DNA of 64,000 nt from UMGS1766 sp963660915 (GCA_963660915.1 CAVLAO010000003.1:1-64000); one strand, 5' to 3'; positions 50,305-59,244 are shown, counted from the stretch's first letter. The notes: a model not told the origin generated them from the letters alone. Translations and numbers: made by a program.

Positions 50305-50913
50305 TTATCCGTTATAACGGCTCATAGCCTGATCAATCCCCTTGGAAAAAGTACACTCGATGGCATCCAGCGCCCGTTCTATCGTGGCATCAATCGTCTT
50401 GCGGTCTTCTTTGGAGAACTTGCCCAGCACCCAATCCGCCATATCATAGTCCGGATGCGGCTTTTGCCCCACGCCGATTTTCACCCGCGGAAACTGATCC
50501 GAGTGGAGCTGGCCGATAATGCTCCGCAGGCCATTGTGTCCTCCCGCTGTTCCGTTGCGGCGCAGGCGGAGCTTGCCCACCGACAGGGATACATCGTCAC
50601 ACACTACAAGCACCCGCTCCGGCGGCAGCTTATAAAACTGACAGGCCTCCCGCACCGCCTCACCGGACAGGTTCATATAGGTAGTAGGCTTCATGATCAG
50701 AACCTTTGCACCGCCATACTCCACCACATTGGTCAGCGCCTTGAACTTCAGCCGCTGGATCGGCTTGTTCAACCGCTCCCCCAGCGCATCCGCCGTGGCA
50801 AACCCCACATTATGACGGGTATTTTCATAGGCATCCCCCGGATTGCCCAAACAAACCAGAATCCAGTCCAGCGAGCTGCTTTTCTTTTGCTTTCCAAACA
50901 ATGATATGGCCAT
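50305..50913 (-). CDS. pth: Peptidyl-tRNA hydrolase
   Basis: This 202-residue enzyme releases tRNA from stalled peptidyl-tRNA. It shows VCLGNPGDAYENTRHNVGF with the catalytic histidine near residue 36, KPTTYMNLSGEAVREA near 83, VVCDDVSLSVGKLRLRRNGTAGGHNGLRSI near 105-135 and VGQKPHPDYDMADWVLGKF near 157. The N-terminus is about 15 residues longer than usual (MAISLFGKQKKSSS). ATG 50913 follows GAGGTG. It lies between prs and mfd, all on the minus strand. Confidence 0.97.
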   Translation of the reverse strand: MAISLFGKQKKSSSLDWILVCLGNPGDAYENTRHNVGFATADALGERLNKPIQRLKFKALTNVVEYGGAKVLIMKPTTYMNLSGEAVREACQFYKLPPERVLVVCDDVSLSVGKLRLRRNGTAGGHNGLRSIIGQLHSDQFPRVKIGVGQKPHPDYDMADWVLGKFSKEDRKTIDATIERALDAIECTFSKGIDQAMSRYNG

Positions 50914-50992
50914 GTGACACCTCAAACCGTTTTTTCGATAACGTCCAAAAGGGGATACTGCACAGCAGTACCCCTCTTTCATTTATTCTGTT

Positions 50993-51029
50993 TTTGCGTG
51001 TGCGGCAGATTTGCCGCCGCACACGCAAA
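50993..51029. other. 14-bp hairpin between prs and pth
   Basis: TTTGCGTGTGCGGC and GCCGCACACGCAAA form a perfect 14-bp stem with a nine-base loop, five bases after the prs stop. There is no T-run on the minus strand. A smaller hairpin (GGGGATACTG/CAGTACCCC) lies at 50951-50974. Partial termination or mRNA processing is likely. Confidence 0.55.
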
Positions 51030-51033
51030 TGGA

Positions 51034-51996
51034 TTACTGGAACAGCGGAGACACGGAAGTCTCGTTAAAGATGCGGCTGATTGCCTCGGCGAACACGTCT
51101 GCCACGTTGACAAACTTGATCTTCGGGCAGGCCAGTGCTTTCTCGTTAGCAGGAATGGTATTCAGGAAGAACACCTCATTGATGCAGCTGTCCTGGATGC
51201 GCTGCACCGCAGGGCCAGACAGAACACCGTGAGAAGCTGCGGCAACCACATCCCGTGCGCCGCCGATCTTGACCAGTGCCTCAGCTGCATGGCACAGGGA
51301 TCCGCCGGTGTCCACCATGTCGTCCAGAAGGATCACATGCTTGTCCCGCACGTCGCCGATGATGTTCATAACCTCGGAGGAGTTGGCCTTCTGGCGGCGC
51401 TTGTCCACAATTGCCATAGGCATGCCCATCTTCTGTGCAAAGGAACGAACGCGGGCTACGCTGCCTACATCGGGGGAGACCACGATGGTCTCGTCGTGCA
51501 CGGCGGAAAACTTCTCCGTAAAGTAGTCCACAAACAGAGGTGCACCCAACAGGTTGTCCACCGGAATGTCGAAGAAGCCTTGAATCTGGTTTGCATGAAG
51601 ATCCATGGTCAGCACCCGGTCTGCACCGGCGCGGGTGATCAGATTGGCCACCAGCTTGGCGGAGATGGGATCACGGGGCTTGGTCTTGCGGTCCTGGCGG
51701 GCATAGCCGAAGTAGGGGATAACCGCAGTCACGCGGCCTGCAGAGGCGCGCTTGAGGGCATCGATCATAATGAGCAGATCCATCAGATTATCGTTGACCG
51801 GAATGCAGGTGGACTGGATGACGAACACGTCGCTGCCGCGAACCGTCTCATAGATGGAGACGGAGCTTTCGCCGTCGGAGAAGGTTTTTACCTCTGCACT
51901 GCCCAGAGGCAATCCCAGTTTGGCGCAAATGGCCTTGGCCAACTCCGGATTGGAGTTGCCGCTGAAAATCTTGATGTCTTTACCGTGAGAAATCAT
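51034..51996 (-). CDS. prs: Ribose-phosphate pyrophosphokinase
   Basis: This 320-residue enzyme makes PRPP from ribose-5-phosphate and ATP for nucleotide, histidine and tryptophan synthesis. It shows IFSGNSNPELAKAI, TFSDGESSVSIYETVRG, YFGYARQDRKTKPRDPISAKLVANLI, MDLHANQIQGFFDIPVDNL, SPDVGSVARVR and the PRPP loop LLDDMVDTGGSL. Length is standard for class I. The start is ATG 51996. It is behind glmU, as in Bacillus. Confidence 0.98.
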   Translation of the reverse strand: MISHGKDIKIFSGNSNPELAKAICAKLGLPLGSAEVKTFSDGESSVSIYETVRGSDVFVIQSTCIPVNDNLMDLLIMIDALKRASAGRVTAVIPYFGYARQDRKTKPRDPISAKLVANLITRAGADRVLTMDLHANQIQGFFDIPVDNLLGAPLFVDYFTEKFSAVHDETIVVSPDVGSVARVRSFAQKMGMPMAIVDKRRQKANSSEVMNIIGDVRDKHVILLDDMVDTGGSLCHAAEALVKIGGARDVVAAASHGVLSGPAVQRIQDSCINEVFFLNTIPANEKALACPKIKFVNVADVFAEAISRIFNETSVSPLFQ

Positions 51997-52090
51997 TAGT
52001 GACCCATCCTTCTTTCTCAAGTTCTGTAATTCTGTTTCTCTTTTGCCGTTTCTTTCTATCAAAGGCGGTCATCGACCGCATAGGCACAAT

Positions 52091-53326
52091 TTAATTCTGT
52101 TTTTTCTTTGCCCGGTGGCGCGCCGCCCAGCCTTCCCGCAATTCCTGCCGGGTTCTGGCCACTGCCAAAGCATCCTCCGGCACGGTGTCGGTAATCGTAC
52201 TGCCGGCAGCCGTGAACGCTCCGCTTTCCACTGTAACCGGAGCCACCAGATTGGTGTTGCAGCCGATGAAAACATTGTCTCCCACCGTGGTGCGGTATTT
52301 ATAATTGCCGTCGTAGTTGCAGGTAATGGAGCCGCAGCCGAAGTTACAGTGGCTTCCTACATCGCTGTCTCCCACGTAGATCAGGTGAGGCAGCTTGGTT
52401 CCCTCGCCGATCACGGCATTTTTCACTTCTACAAAGTCGCCCACCTTGCAGTTGTCCGCAACCTGCGTTCCCGGACGCACATAGGCGAAGGGACCGATGT
52501 TGACGTTGGCGCCAAACTTTGCCTCGTTGAGCTGGCTGGCATTCGCGATGCAGCCGTCCCCCAGCGTACAGTCCCGAATCATGGTGTTTGGCCCGATTTC
52601 ACAGTTGGCGCCGATCACCGTGCTCCCCCGCAGAATGGTGCCGGGCAGCAGCACTGTGCCCTCGCCAACGGAAACAGTGGGGTCCACATAGACCGCTTGC
52701 GGATCGATCAGCCGAACGCCCTGCTCGATCAGTCTTTCTGCCTGATCCAGCCGGCCATAGTATTGTGCGGCATCGAGGGTCTCGGCATCTATCAGCATCA
52801 GTGCCAAAGGCACATCGTCCATTGGCGGAGCAAAAGCCTCCCCTGCAGTCAAGTCGCCGGTCTCCGCCAAATCGGATGCATCCAGCCGACTTATACCAAC
52901 CGGTTCTCCCTCATCCGAATCCGGCAAATACTTCAGGGTCGTCAGCAGCTGTGCCGCACCCCGGCTGATCCAAACCGGCTCCAGAACGCAGATAATCTCT
53001 CCCTGCGCCCCGGCGGCAAAGCCGCGAATCGCCGTTTGCATCTGTTCATTCTCGACAAGACATACCTGCGTTCCGTCCGGGAAGGATTTTTCTGCCTCCG
53101 CAGCCAAATCCGCCTCTGTAAGCAGTAAAAACCGCTCAACACCGGCATCCTGAAGGGTACGCACCAGCCAGGTTACGGCAGGGGCAAACAACAGGGGACG
53201 CAGCATGAGCGGCATGGAAGCGGGATCCTCCGGATCTCGCATAACAGCAATAATTGCACTGGTTGCCTTCAAAGTATGGTTATCCCGGCTCTCTTTCAGA
53301 GCTCTAATCTTAGAACTGTTAGACAT
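52091..53326 (-). CDS. glmU: GlmU-like protein with degenerate uridylyltransferase half
   Basis: This 411-residue protein (GlmU is usually about 455) keeps the left-handed beta-helix acetyltransferase domain (about 205-400). It shows GPFAYVRPGTQVADNCKVGDFVEVKNA, the catalytic histidine in KLPHLIYVGDSDVG, GCGSITCNYDGNYKYRTTVGDNVFIGCN and APVTVESGAFTAAGSTIT. The N-terminal half is clearly altered. The nucleotide-binding signature LAAGxGTRMxS is absent: the place reads SAIIAVMRDPEDPAS. The QxxGTGHA and GDxPL motifs have become MQTAIRGFA and LEPVW. GlcN-1-P acetylation seems intact; UDP-GlcNAc synthesis by this protein is doubtful. Synteny with prs supports the name. Confidence 0.85.
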   Translation of the reverse strand: MSNSSKIRALKESRDNHTLKATSAIIAVMRDPEDPASMPLMLRPLLFAPAVTWLVRTLQDAGVERFLLLTEADLAAEAEKSFPDGTQVCLVENEQMQTAIRGFAAGAQGEIICVLEPVWISRGAAQLLTTLKYLPDSDEGEPVGISRLDASDLAETGDLTAGEAFAPPMDDVPLALMLIDAETLDAAQYYGRLDQAERLIEQGVRLIDPQAVYVDPTVSVGEGTVLLPGTILRGSTVIGANCEIGPNTMIRDCTLGDGCIANASQLNEAKFGANVNIGPFAYVRPGTQVADNCKVGDFVEVKNAVIGEGTKLPHLIYVGDSDVGSHCNFGCGSITCNYDGNYKYRTTVGDNVFIGCNTNLVAPVTVESGAFTAAGSTITDTVPEDALAVARTRQELREGWAARHRAKKKQN

Positions 53327-53365
53327 CGCGGGAAACCTCCTTTCGAAAAACATTTTCTTAATCGT

Positions 53366-53374
53366 ATTATAGCA
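53366..53374 (-). promoter_or_regulatory. Extended -10 promoter of the glmU-prs-pth-mfd operon
   Basis: Minus-strand TGCTATAAT is an extended -10 element (TGn plus perfect TATAAT), 40 bases upstream of the glmU start. The -35 region is poor, as expected for this promoter class. Confidence 0.6.
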
Positions 53375-53509
53375 GACTAATTTATAATTTGCAGTAAATC
53401 TAAGTAAAGTTTTTCGACTTTGGAGATTTTGACGATTGCATCCCCATCGAATATGGCGGAAATGTTGCAAAACCGACAGTCTCCCCGGAATTTTGACAGA
53501 ACTACAGGC

Positions 53510-53540
53510 AAAAAAGGACTGCCGCAAACCGCGGCAGTCC
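53510..53540 (-). terminator. Terminator after the small P-loop gene
   Basis: GGACTGCCGC and GCGGCAGTCC form a perfect 10-bp stem with a five-base loop and are followed on the minus strand by TTTTTT. Confidence 0.92.
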
Positions 53541-53574
53541 CGGATAATGCAGATTTTTACCGTCCAACGACAGA

Positions 53575-53985
53575 TTAGAAATACTTGCGAACACCCTCGT
53601 GTGCCAGCTCAGCATCGGCAGAAATGGTCACGGTGAACTTGATGTTGTTCTTCTCGGAGAAGGCATCCAGCCAATCCAGGAATTTCTCGACTTCAGGGTC
53701 GCCGTCGCAGGGAACGACGCGGCACAGGGAATCGATGAAGATGTGGGTGATATCATAGTTGCCGGCATACAGACCGGAAATCATGCCCTTCAGGAATTCA
53801 AAGGACTGGATATCATAGTCGCTGGCCTCAACCAGACGAATATTGTAGTCAATGTTATAGGTGAGGGCGCGGTTACGCTCGATGCAGACCACGTTGCCGT
53901 GCTCAGTGCCGACAGCGGAGTTAATCAGATCGATCATCTGCTTGGTCTTACCGGAACCCTTCTTGCCCATGATGACTCTAACCAT
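53575..53985 (-). CDS. Small P-loop ATPase, unknown function
   Basis: This 136-residue protein has a Walker A motif at its very start (MGKKGSGKTKQMIDLIN) and a Walker B-like strand with aspartate (YDITHIFIDSLCR) near residue 80. Other regions (FEFLKGMISGLYAGNYD, KFTVTISADAELAHEG) are not from a family I can name; similar Clostridial proteins have been labelled PilT-like, without real support. It has its own promoter and terminator between pgi and glmU, so it is a monocistronic unit. It could bind a nucleotide or RNA precursor, but no function can be assigned. Confidence 0.75.
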   Translation of the reverse strand: MVRVIMGKKGSGKTKQMIDLINSAVGTEHGNVVCIERNRALTYNIDYNIRLVEASDYDIQSFEFLKGMISGLYAGNYDITHIFIDSLCRVVPCDGDPEVEKFLDWLDAFSEKNNIKFTVTISADAELAHEGVRKYF

Positions 53986-54056
53986 AGTGTGTCACTCCTT
54001 GTTCTGCCTGTGCGCCCGGCTCGCAGCCCGTACATCGCACAGGTGATGTTGGTGCT

Positions 54057-54085
54057 ATATTAACATATGCGCATTTTTATTTCAA
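54057..54085 (-). promoter_or_regulatory. Promoter of the small P-loop gene
   Basis: On the minus strand TTGAAA (54080-54085), a 17-base spacer and TAATAT (54057-54062) lie about 70 bases before the start. Confidence 0.65.
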
Positions 54086-54146
54086 CTGGTTTTTATTGAA
54101 TTTTCCCCTTTTGATAACATTCAATCCAGTGAAACCCTGAATTTAC

Positions 54147-55484
54147 TCATTTTTCAAGGCGCTGCAGCAAATCTGCCCGCAGATCGGAATAGCCAGGCTT
54201 ATCCAGCAAAGCAAACATATTTTTCTTGTAAGCCTCTACGCCGGGCTGGTTAAAGGGGTTCACATTCAGGACGTAACCGCTGATACCGCAGCACAGTTCG
54301 AAGAAGTAAATCAGCTCGCCGGTGGTGCGGGCAGAAATGGTCTCCGCCTCAATCAAAATGTTGGGAACGCCGCCGTCTACGTGAGCCAGACGCGTGCCCC
54401 GCATCGCCTGTTCGCAGACAAAATGCAGATCTTTTCCCGCCAGGAAATTCAGGCCGTCCACGTTGTCGGCATCCTCACCGATCACCAGCTTTCCGTGGGG
54501 CTTATCATAGCGAACCACGGTCTCGAACATAATGCGCTCGCCCTCCTGGATGTACTGACCCATGGAGTGCAGGTCGGCGGTAAACTCCACGCTGGCCGGG
54601 AACAGGCCCTTGCCTTCCTTGCCTTCGCTCTCGCCGTAAAGTTGCTTCCACCACTCGCTCATAAACCGGAATGCAGGCTCAAAGCAGGCCAACAGTTCCA
54701 CCTTCTTGCCCTTTTCATAGAGGCAGTTCCGGGCGGCAACATATTTCCACGCCGGATTTTCCATGGAACGGTCGGCGTTCAGCTGCTGCATCGCGTCCGC
54801 AGCACCGGCCATCAGTTCTTCAATATCAATGCCTGCTACGGCAATGGGAAGCAGACCCACCGCCGTCAGCACACTGTAGCGGCCGCCCACATTGTCCGGC
54901 ACGACAAAGCTCTCGTAGCCCTCGGCGTCTGCCAGATTCTTCAGCGCGCCCTTGCAGGCGTCAGTGGTGGCATAGATGCGGCGGCGCGCTTCCTCTTTAC
55001 CATACTTCTGTTCCAGTGCCGCCTTGAAAATACGGAAGGCCACAGCAGGCTCGGTGGTTGTGCCGGACTTGGAAATCACGTTTACGGAAAAATCCCGGTC
55101 GCCCACCAGTTCCAGCACTTCCAGTACTGCATCAGTAGACAGGGTATTTCCGGCAAAAAATACATCCGGCGTGTTCTTTTTCTTCAAATTATAGTTAGGG
55201 CTCTGGATCAGATCGATGACCGCCCGGGCACCCAGATAGCTGCCGCCGATACCGATGACAACCAGTGCCTGAGAATCGGACTGAATTTTCTTTGCCGCCT
55301 TCTGGATGCGGCTGAACTCTTCCTTATCGTAATTGACCGGCAGTTCGCGCCAGCCCAGAAAATCATTGCCCGCTCCGGTGCCCTGGGACAGCACATCATG
55401 TGCGGCGGCAACGCGGGTGGACATAGCGCCCAGCTCGGCGGGAGAGACGAAATCAGAGATGGCGGATAAATCAACTTTGATCAC
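54147..55484 (-). CDS. pgi: Glucose-6-phosphate isomerase
   Basis: This 445-residue enzyme interconverts glucose-6-P and fructose-6-P. It shows VVIGIGGSYLGARAVIDL near residue 76, NVISKSGTTTEPAVAFR near 137, the signature VVPDNVGGRYSVLTAVG near 195, LHSMGQYIQEGERIMFET near 306 and the catalytic-lysine region NPFNQPGVEAYKKNMF near the C-terminus. The length is typical of the short bacterial type. AGGAGG lies before ATG 55484. It is a single gene. Confidence 0.97.
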   Translation of the reverse strand: MIKVDLSAISDFVSPAELGAMSTRVAAAHDVLSQGTGAGNDFLGWRELPVNYDKEEFSRIQKAAKKIQSDSQALVVIGIGGSYLGARAVIDLIQSPNYNLKKKNTPDVFFAGNTLSTDAVLEVLELVGDRDFSVNVISKSGTTTEPAVAFRIFKAALEQKYGKEEARRRIYATTDACKGALKNLADAEGYESFVVPDNVGGRYSVLTAVGLLPIAVAGIDIEELMAGAADAMQQLNADRSMENPAWKYVAARNCLYEKGKKVELLACFEPAFRFMSEWWKQLYGESEGKEGKGLFPASVEFTADLHSMGQYIQEGERIMFETVVRYDKPHGKLVIGEDADNVDGLNFLAGKDLHFVCEQAMRGTRLAHVDGGVPNILIEAETISARTTGELIYFFELCCGISGYVLNVNPFNQPGVEAYKKNMFALLDKPGYSDLRADLLQRLEK

Positions 55485-55599
55485 GGTAATTCCTCCTAAT
55501 CAATCGGCATATCAGCCGATAATATTGTGCTTTGGCTGATGCTATCTTAGCACAGTCCGGTGGAAAAAGAAAGCTTTCCTGCATCATTGGAGAAAGATT

Positions 55600-55628
55600 T
55601 TTACAATCCATTCCATAGTGTTTATTTT
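55600..55628 (+). promoter_or_regulatory. Candidate promoter of pta
   Basis: TTTACA (55600-55605), 17 bases and TATTTT (55623-55628). The roughly 150-base leader behind it contains a small hairpin (TTCCGG/CCGGAA at about 55734-55753) near the ribosome-binding site. Confidence 0.45.
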
Positions 55629-55776
55629 GCCCTGTTTTTTACCGCAAAACTGAAAAAAGCGGGGTTTTCCTCAGAAAAAATGAAAGGGAGTCTTGCAATA
55701 TGAGGGCGATAGTGCTAAATTTAAAGTAATCGGTTCCGGGCATTACACCGGAAACTATCTACTGGAGGAATACGAC

Positions 55777-56757
55777 ATGGATTTGTTTGAAACTTTGGCT
55801 GAGACCCTGAAAAAGAATCCCAAGAAGATCGTCTTCACCGAGGGCACCGACGCCCGCATTCTGTCCGCTACGGACAAGCTGCTCAAGGCCGGCACCTTCC
55901 TGAAGCCCGTTCTGGTGGGCAATGTGGAAGCCGTTAAGGCCGCTGCCGCAGAGGGCGGTTTCACCGTTGAGGGCGCTGAGATCATCGACCCGGAAAACTA
56001 TGCAGATATGGATGCTATGGCTCAGACCATGTTTGAACTGCGCAAGGGCAAGATGGACATGGATACCGTCAAGGCAAACCTGAAGAAGGGCAACTACTTC
56101 GGCACCATGCTGGTGAAGATGGGCGTTGCCGACGCTCTGCTGGGCGGCGCTACCTACTCCACCGCCGACACTGTGCGTCCTGCTCTGCAGCTGATCAAGA
56201 CCAAGCCCGGCAACAAGAACGTCAGCTCCTGCTTTATTCTTGTCCGTGAGAAGGACGGTGTGGAAGAGCGCATTGCCATGGGCGACTGTGCCATCCAGAT
56301 CGCTCCCGATGAGGATGCACTGGTGGAAACCGCTGTGGAAACCGCTAAGACTGCTGCCTACTTCGGCATCGATCCCAAGGTTGCCATGCTGAGCTACTCC
56401 ACCAAGGGCTCCGGCAAGGGCGACGACGTGACTAAGGTTGCCAACGCCACTGCAAAGATCAAGGCTGCTTATCCCGAGCTGAAGGTAGACGGCGAAATGC
56501 AGTTCGATGCTGCTGTCTCCCCCACGGTTGGTCAGCTGAAGTTCCCCGGCTCCCCTGTCGCCGGTCAGGCCAACACCTTTATCTTCCCCGAGATTCAGTC
56601 CGGCAACATCGGCTACAAGATCGCTCAGCGTCTGGGTGGCTTCGCCGCATACGGCCCCATCCTGCAGGGTCTGAACGCCCCCATCAACGACCTGTCCCGC
56701 GGCTGCGATGCCGACGAGGTCTACAAGATGGCTCTGATCACCGCCGCTCTGGCCTGA
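55777..56757 (+). CDS. pta: Phosphate acetyltransferase
   Basis: This 326-residue enzyme converts acetyl-CoA and phosphate to acetyl phosphate, the step before acetate kinase in ATP-yielding acetate formation. It shows KKIVFTEGTDARILSATDKLLKAG, the NYFGTMLVKMGVADALLGGATYSTADTVRPALQLI region near residues 107-140, MLSYSTKGSGKGDDVTKV near 214, GEMQFDAAVSP near 248 and the family signature ANTFIFPEIQSGNIGYKIAQRLGG near 275-300. Length is standard. The start is ATG 55777 after TGGAGGA; an open frame reaches 28 codons further but lacks family sequence. ackA is not adjacent. Confidence 0.97.
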   Translation: MDLFETLAETLKKNPKKIVFTEGTDARILSATDKLLKAGTFLKPVLVGNVEAVKAAAAEGGFTVEGAEIIDPENYADMDAMAQTMFELRKGKMDMDTVKANLKKGNYFGTMLVKMGVADALLGGATYSTADTVRPALQLIKTKPGNKNVSSCFILVREKDGVEERIAMGDCAIQIAPDEDALVETAVETAKTAAYFGIDPKVAMLSYSTKGSGKGDDVTKVANATAKIKAAYPELKVDGEMQFDAAVSPTVGQLKFPGSPVAGQANTFIFPEIQSGNIGYKIAQRLGGFAAYGPILQGLNAPINDLSRGCDADEVYKMALITAALA

Positions 56758-56790
56758 TCCTGCATCGAAAGTTAACATTAACAGCAAAAA

Positions 56791-56823
56791 TGAGGTGCAC
56801 TGCAAATGCAGTGCACCTCATTT
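56791..56823. terminator. Bidirectional terminator between pta and PAP2 genes
   Basis: A 14-bp perfect stem (TGAGGTGCACTGCA with TGCAGTGCACCTCA) with a two-base loop lies between convergent genes, with A and T runs outside. Confidence 0.9.
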
Positions 56824-56854
56824 CATTAACTGCGTGTCGCATCGCCCAACACGC

Positions 56855-57346
56855 TCAAAGCACATAAAATCCCAACAGTCCCGCCGCTGTGCCCGCCGCA
56901 GCACCTGCCGCAACATCCCGCAGATAGTGCACTCCGCCAATGACCCGCACTGCCGCCAGCACTCCGCCGCAAATCAGCAAAAGCACTCCCACAGGCGGCA
57001 AAATCCACAAAAACGTCATGGCAATGACAAACATGGAAAACACATGGCGGCTGGGCAGACTTTTGCCCCTGGTGTCCTTATGAATCAGCGGGTCAATCTC
57101 CAACGTTTCATAGGGGCGGGGGGCATTAATCCACCGCCGCACCAGGGACACCAGCAAAAACGAAATCCCCGGCACCAGCAATGCCCGCCAAAACCGTCCG
57201 TCCCGCTGAACTGCCAGCACAGCCAGAAGCAGCGGATAGGCCGCATAACAGCCATAGGTCAGCACCCGATTGACTCCCAACAGCGCTTTTCTTCGACCTT
57301 CCCGGCGAAAGGGAGCGGACAGGCGGCGGTATTGCTCCGCTGTCAT
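56855..57346 (-). CDS. PAP2-family membrane phosphatase
   Basis: This 163-residue membrane protein carries the three phosphatase motifs of the PAP2 superfamily: RRWINAPRPYE (KxxxxxxRP) near residue 70, LPSRHVFS (PSGH-like) near 97 and RVIGGVHYLRDVAAG (SRxxxxxHxxxD) near 138. Four to five helices frame them. It would dephosphorylate a lipid phosphate such as phosphatidate or undecaprenyl pyrophosphate at the outer membrane face. Its start overlaps the stop of the HD gene by four bases, so the two are translated together. Confidence 0.88.
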   Translation of the reverse strand: MTAEQYRRLSAPFRREGRRKALLGVNRVLTYGCYAAYPLLLAVLAVQRDGRFWRALLVPGISFLLVSLVRRWINAPRPYETLEIDPLIHKDTRGKSLPSRHVFSMFVIAMTFLWILPPVGVLLLICGGVLAAVRVIGGVHYLRDVAAGAAAGTAAGLLGFYVL

Positions 57347-57924
57347 CCCTCGTTCTCCAGGAAATAGGTTGCCTCCATATCTGCCACACTGAGGCAGAAG
57401 GCCAGCGGATACATCTGGAAGGCATTGCCCACCTGCCGATTGTCCTCATTTCCGGAAAAGCCCATGTGATAGCGAATGGCAAATGCCTCCTCCCGGGTCA
57501 GCCGCAGAAAGCCGTTGACGACATAGACGCTCTTCTCCCCGTGCCCGTAAGGCATGGGATCATTAAAATTATAAGTAGGAACCTGCGTCCATTTTCCGTC
57601 CGGTCCCTTCACGTTCCGCACGCCGGCGGTATAGCAGCCAATCTTGCACACGTCGTGCAGCAAAGAAACAATGGCAATGGTCTCGTCGCTGTAGTGCAGG
57701 CCGTAAAGCTCCTGCACCCGCTCCCGCTCCAGATACTCCTTCAGGCAATGGTACACATTCAGAGAGTGCTCACACAAGCCTCCCTCGTAAGCTCCATGGT
57801 AGCGGGCCGAGGCCGGAGCCGTGAAAAAATCACATTTGTTGGTCAGGTAATCCAGCATGGCTTCTGCGCCGGGGCGGGTGACGTGCTCGGTGAAAATTTC
57901 AATAAATTCTTCCTTACAGGACAT
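57343..57924 (-). CDS. HD-domain phosphohydrolase-like protein
   Basis: This 193-residue cytoplasmic protein has an HD metal-binding pattern: the first histidine in GLCEHSLNVYHCL near residue 51, the HD pair in VSLLHDVCKIGCY near 88, and a later histidine and aspartate in YGHGEKSVYVVN and LSVADMEATYFL. Family members hydrolyse nucleotides or phosphodiesters. The closest familiar form is the small HD hydrolase common in Clostridia. It overlaps the PAP2 gene by four bases and lies 47 bases after ychF begins its run from the other side of the operon. Confidence 0.82.
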   Translation of the reverse strand: MSCKEEFIEIFTEHVTRPGAEAMLDYLTNKCDFFTAPASARYHGAYEGGLCEHSLNVYHCLKEYLERERVQELYGLHYSDETIAIVSLLHDVCKIGCYTAGVRNVKGPDGKWTQVPTYNFNDPMPYGHGEKSVYVVNGFLRLTREEAFAIRYHMGFSGNEDNRQVGNAFQMYPLAFCLSVADMEATYFLENEG

Positions 57925-57971
57925 AGGGGAACATCCTCTCCATCAAATATTCTGCAAATGGATTGCTTTGC

Positions 57972-59102
57972 TTACACGTTGAACAGGAACTCGATAATGT
58001 CCCCGTCATTGACTACATACTCCTTGCCTTCTGTGCGCTGAGCGCCCTTTGCCTTCACCGCCGCATAGTCAAATCCGCACTCCTCCAGCGTGTTGTAGGC
58101 AATCACCTGAGCGCGGATGAAGCCTCGCTCAAAGTCGGAGTGAATTTTGCCGGCGGCCTGGGGTGCTTTCGTACCCTTCACAATCGTCCATGCCCGGCAC
58201 TCTTTTTTACCGTCGGTGAGGAAGCTGATCAGCCCCAGCAGAGAATAGCTGGCCCGAATCAGCCGGTCCAGACCCGACTCCGTCAGCCCCAGATCCTCCA
58301 TGAACATAGCCCGGTCTTCCGCCTCCAGTTCGGCCAGTTCTTCCTCGGTCTTGGCGCAGATGGGAATGACCTCTGCACCCTCTTCGGCTGCCCGCGCCTT
58401 CACCAGTTGATAATAGCGGTTGCTCTCCGGTTCGGCCACGCCGTCGTCATCCATGTTGCAGGCATAGATAATGGGTTTTGCCGACAGCAGTCCCATCTCT
58501 TTCCGTACCAGAAGCTGTGCCTCATCCTTGTCGTCAAATTCAAAGGTACGGGCACTCTTTCCCTCGCCCAGATGCGCGCACAGGGGCTCCAACCACTTCA
58601 GCTCTGCCGCGGCCGCCTTATTTCCGCCGCTCTTGGCAGACTTGGAAATGCGGGCAATGCGGTTCTGCACCATTTCCAGATCGGCCAGAATCAGCTCCGT
58701 ATCAATGCAGTCCATGTCCCCTTCCGGATCCACGGCCACCGGCTTGGTGGCATCCTCTACCACGTGAATGATGGTATCGTCGTCAAAGCAGCGCACCACA
58801 TGGACAATGGCATCGCACTCCCGAATGTGACCCAGAAACTTGTTGCCCAAGCCGGCACCCTGACTGGCACCCTTTACCAGACCGGCAATGTCCACAAACT
58901 CCACCACGGCAGGAGTTTTCTTGTCCGTGTTCCATACCTCTGCCAGCTTGTCCAGCCGCTCGTCCGGAACGGCCACAACACCGCTGTTCGGCTCAATGGT
59001 GCAGAACGGGTAGTTCGCCGCCTGCGCGTTCTTTGTGGATGTGATTGCATTAAACAGGGTGCTCTTGCCCACGTTGGGCAGACCGACGATACCGAGTTTC
59101 AT
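57972..59102 (-). CDS. ychF: Ribosome-binding ATPase YchF
   Basis: This 376-residue Obg-like P-loop protein binds ATP rather than GTP and associates with ribosomes. It begins MKLGIVGLPNVGKSTLFNAIT (Walker A, read in two parts). It continues with the switch region FVDIAGLVKGASQGAGLGNKFLGH, the specificity motif YACNMDD in place of NKxD, a coiled-coil arm (about 130-200) and a TGS-like C-terminus with AWTIVKGTKAPQAAGKIHSDFERGFIRA. It is slightly longer than the usual 363. ATG 59102; the open frame upstream is not coding. Confidence 0.97.
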   Translation of the reverse strand: MKLGIVGLPNVGKSTLFNAITSTKNAQAANYPFCTIEPNSGVVAVPDERLDKLAEVWNTDKKTPAVVEFVDIAGLVKGASQGAGLGNKFLGHIRECDAIVHVVRCFDDDTIIHVVEDATKPVAVDPEGDMDCIDTELILADLEMVQNRIARISKSAKSGGNKAAAAELKWLEPLCAHLGEGKSARTFEFDDKDEAQLLVRKEMGLLSAKPIIYACNMDDDGVAEPESNRYYQLVKARAAEEGAEVIPICAKTEEELAELEAEDRAMFMEDLGLTESGLDRLIRASYSLLGLISFLTDGKKECRAWTIVKGTKAPQAAGKIHSDFERGFIRAQVIAYNTLEECGFDYAAVKAKGAQRTEGKEYVVNDGDIIEFLFNV

Positions 59103-59244
59103 ATATTTCCTGCATCTCCTTAAAAATGTTGCATTTTTTACGATCGTTCTGTCGTTTTTCGGAAAACTACGTCCCGTTCCACGCAAGGAACTGACAGTAA
59201 ATTATATCAGATGCGGCGCATTCTCTCAAGCAATTTTTACAGCA

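Noticed and set aside
55693..55776. Upstream start for phosphate acetyltransferase adding 28 residues
   Set aside because: The extra residues do not belong to the family, and a proper TGGAGGA site precedes ATG 55777.
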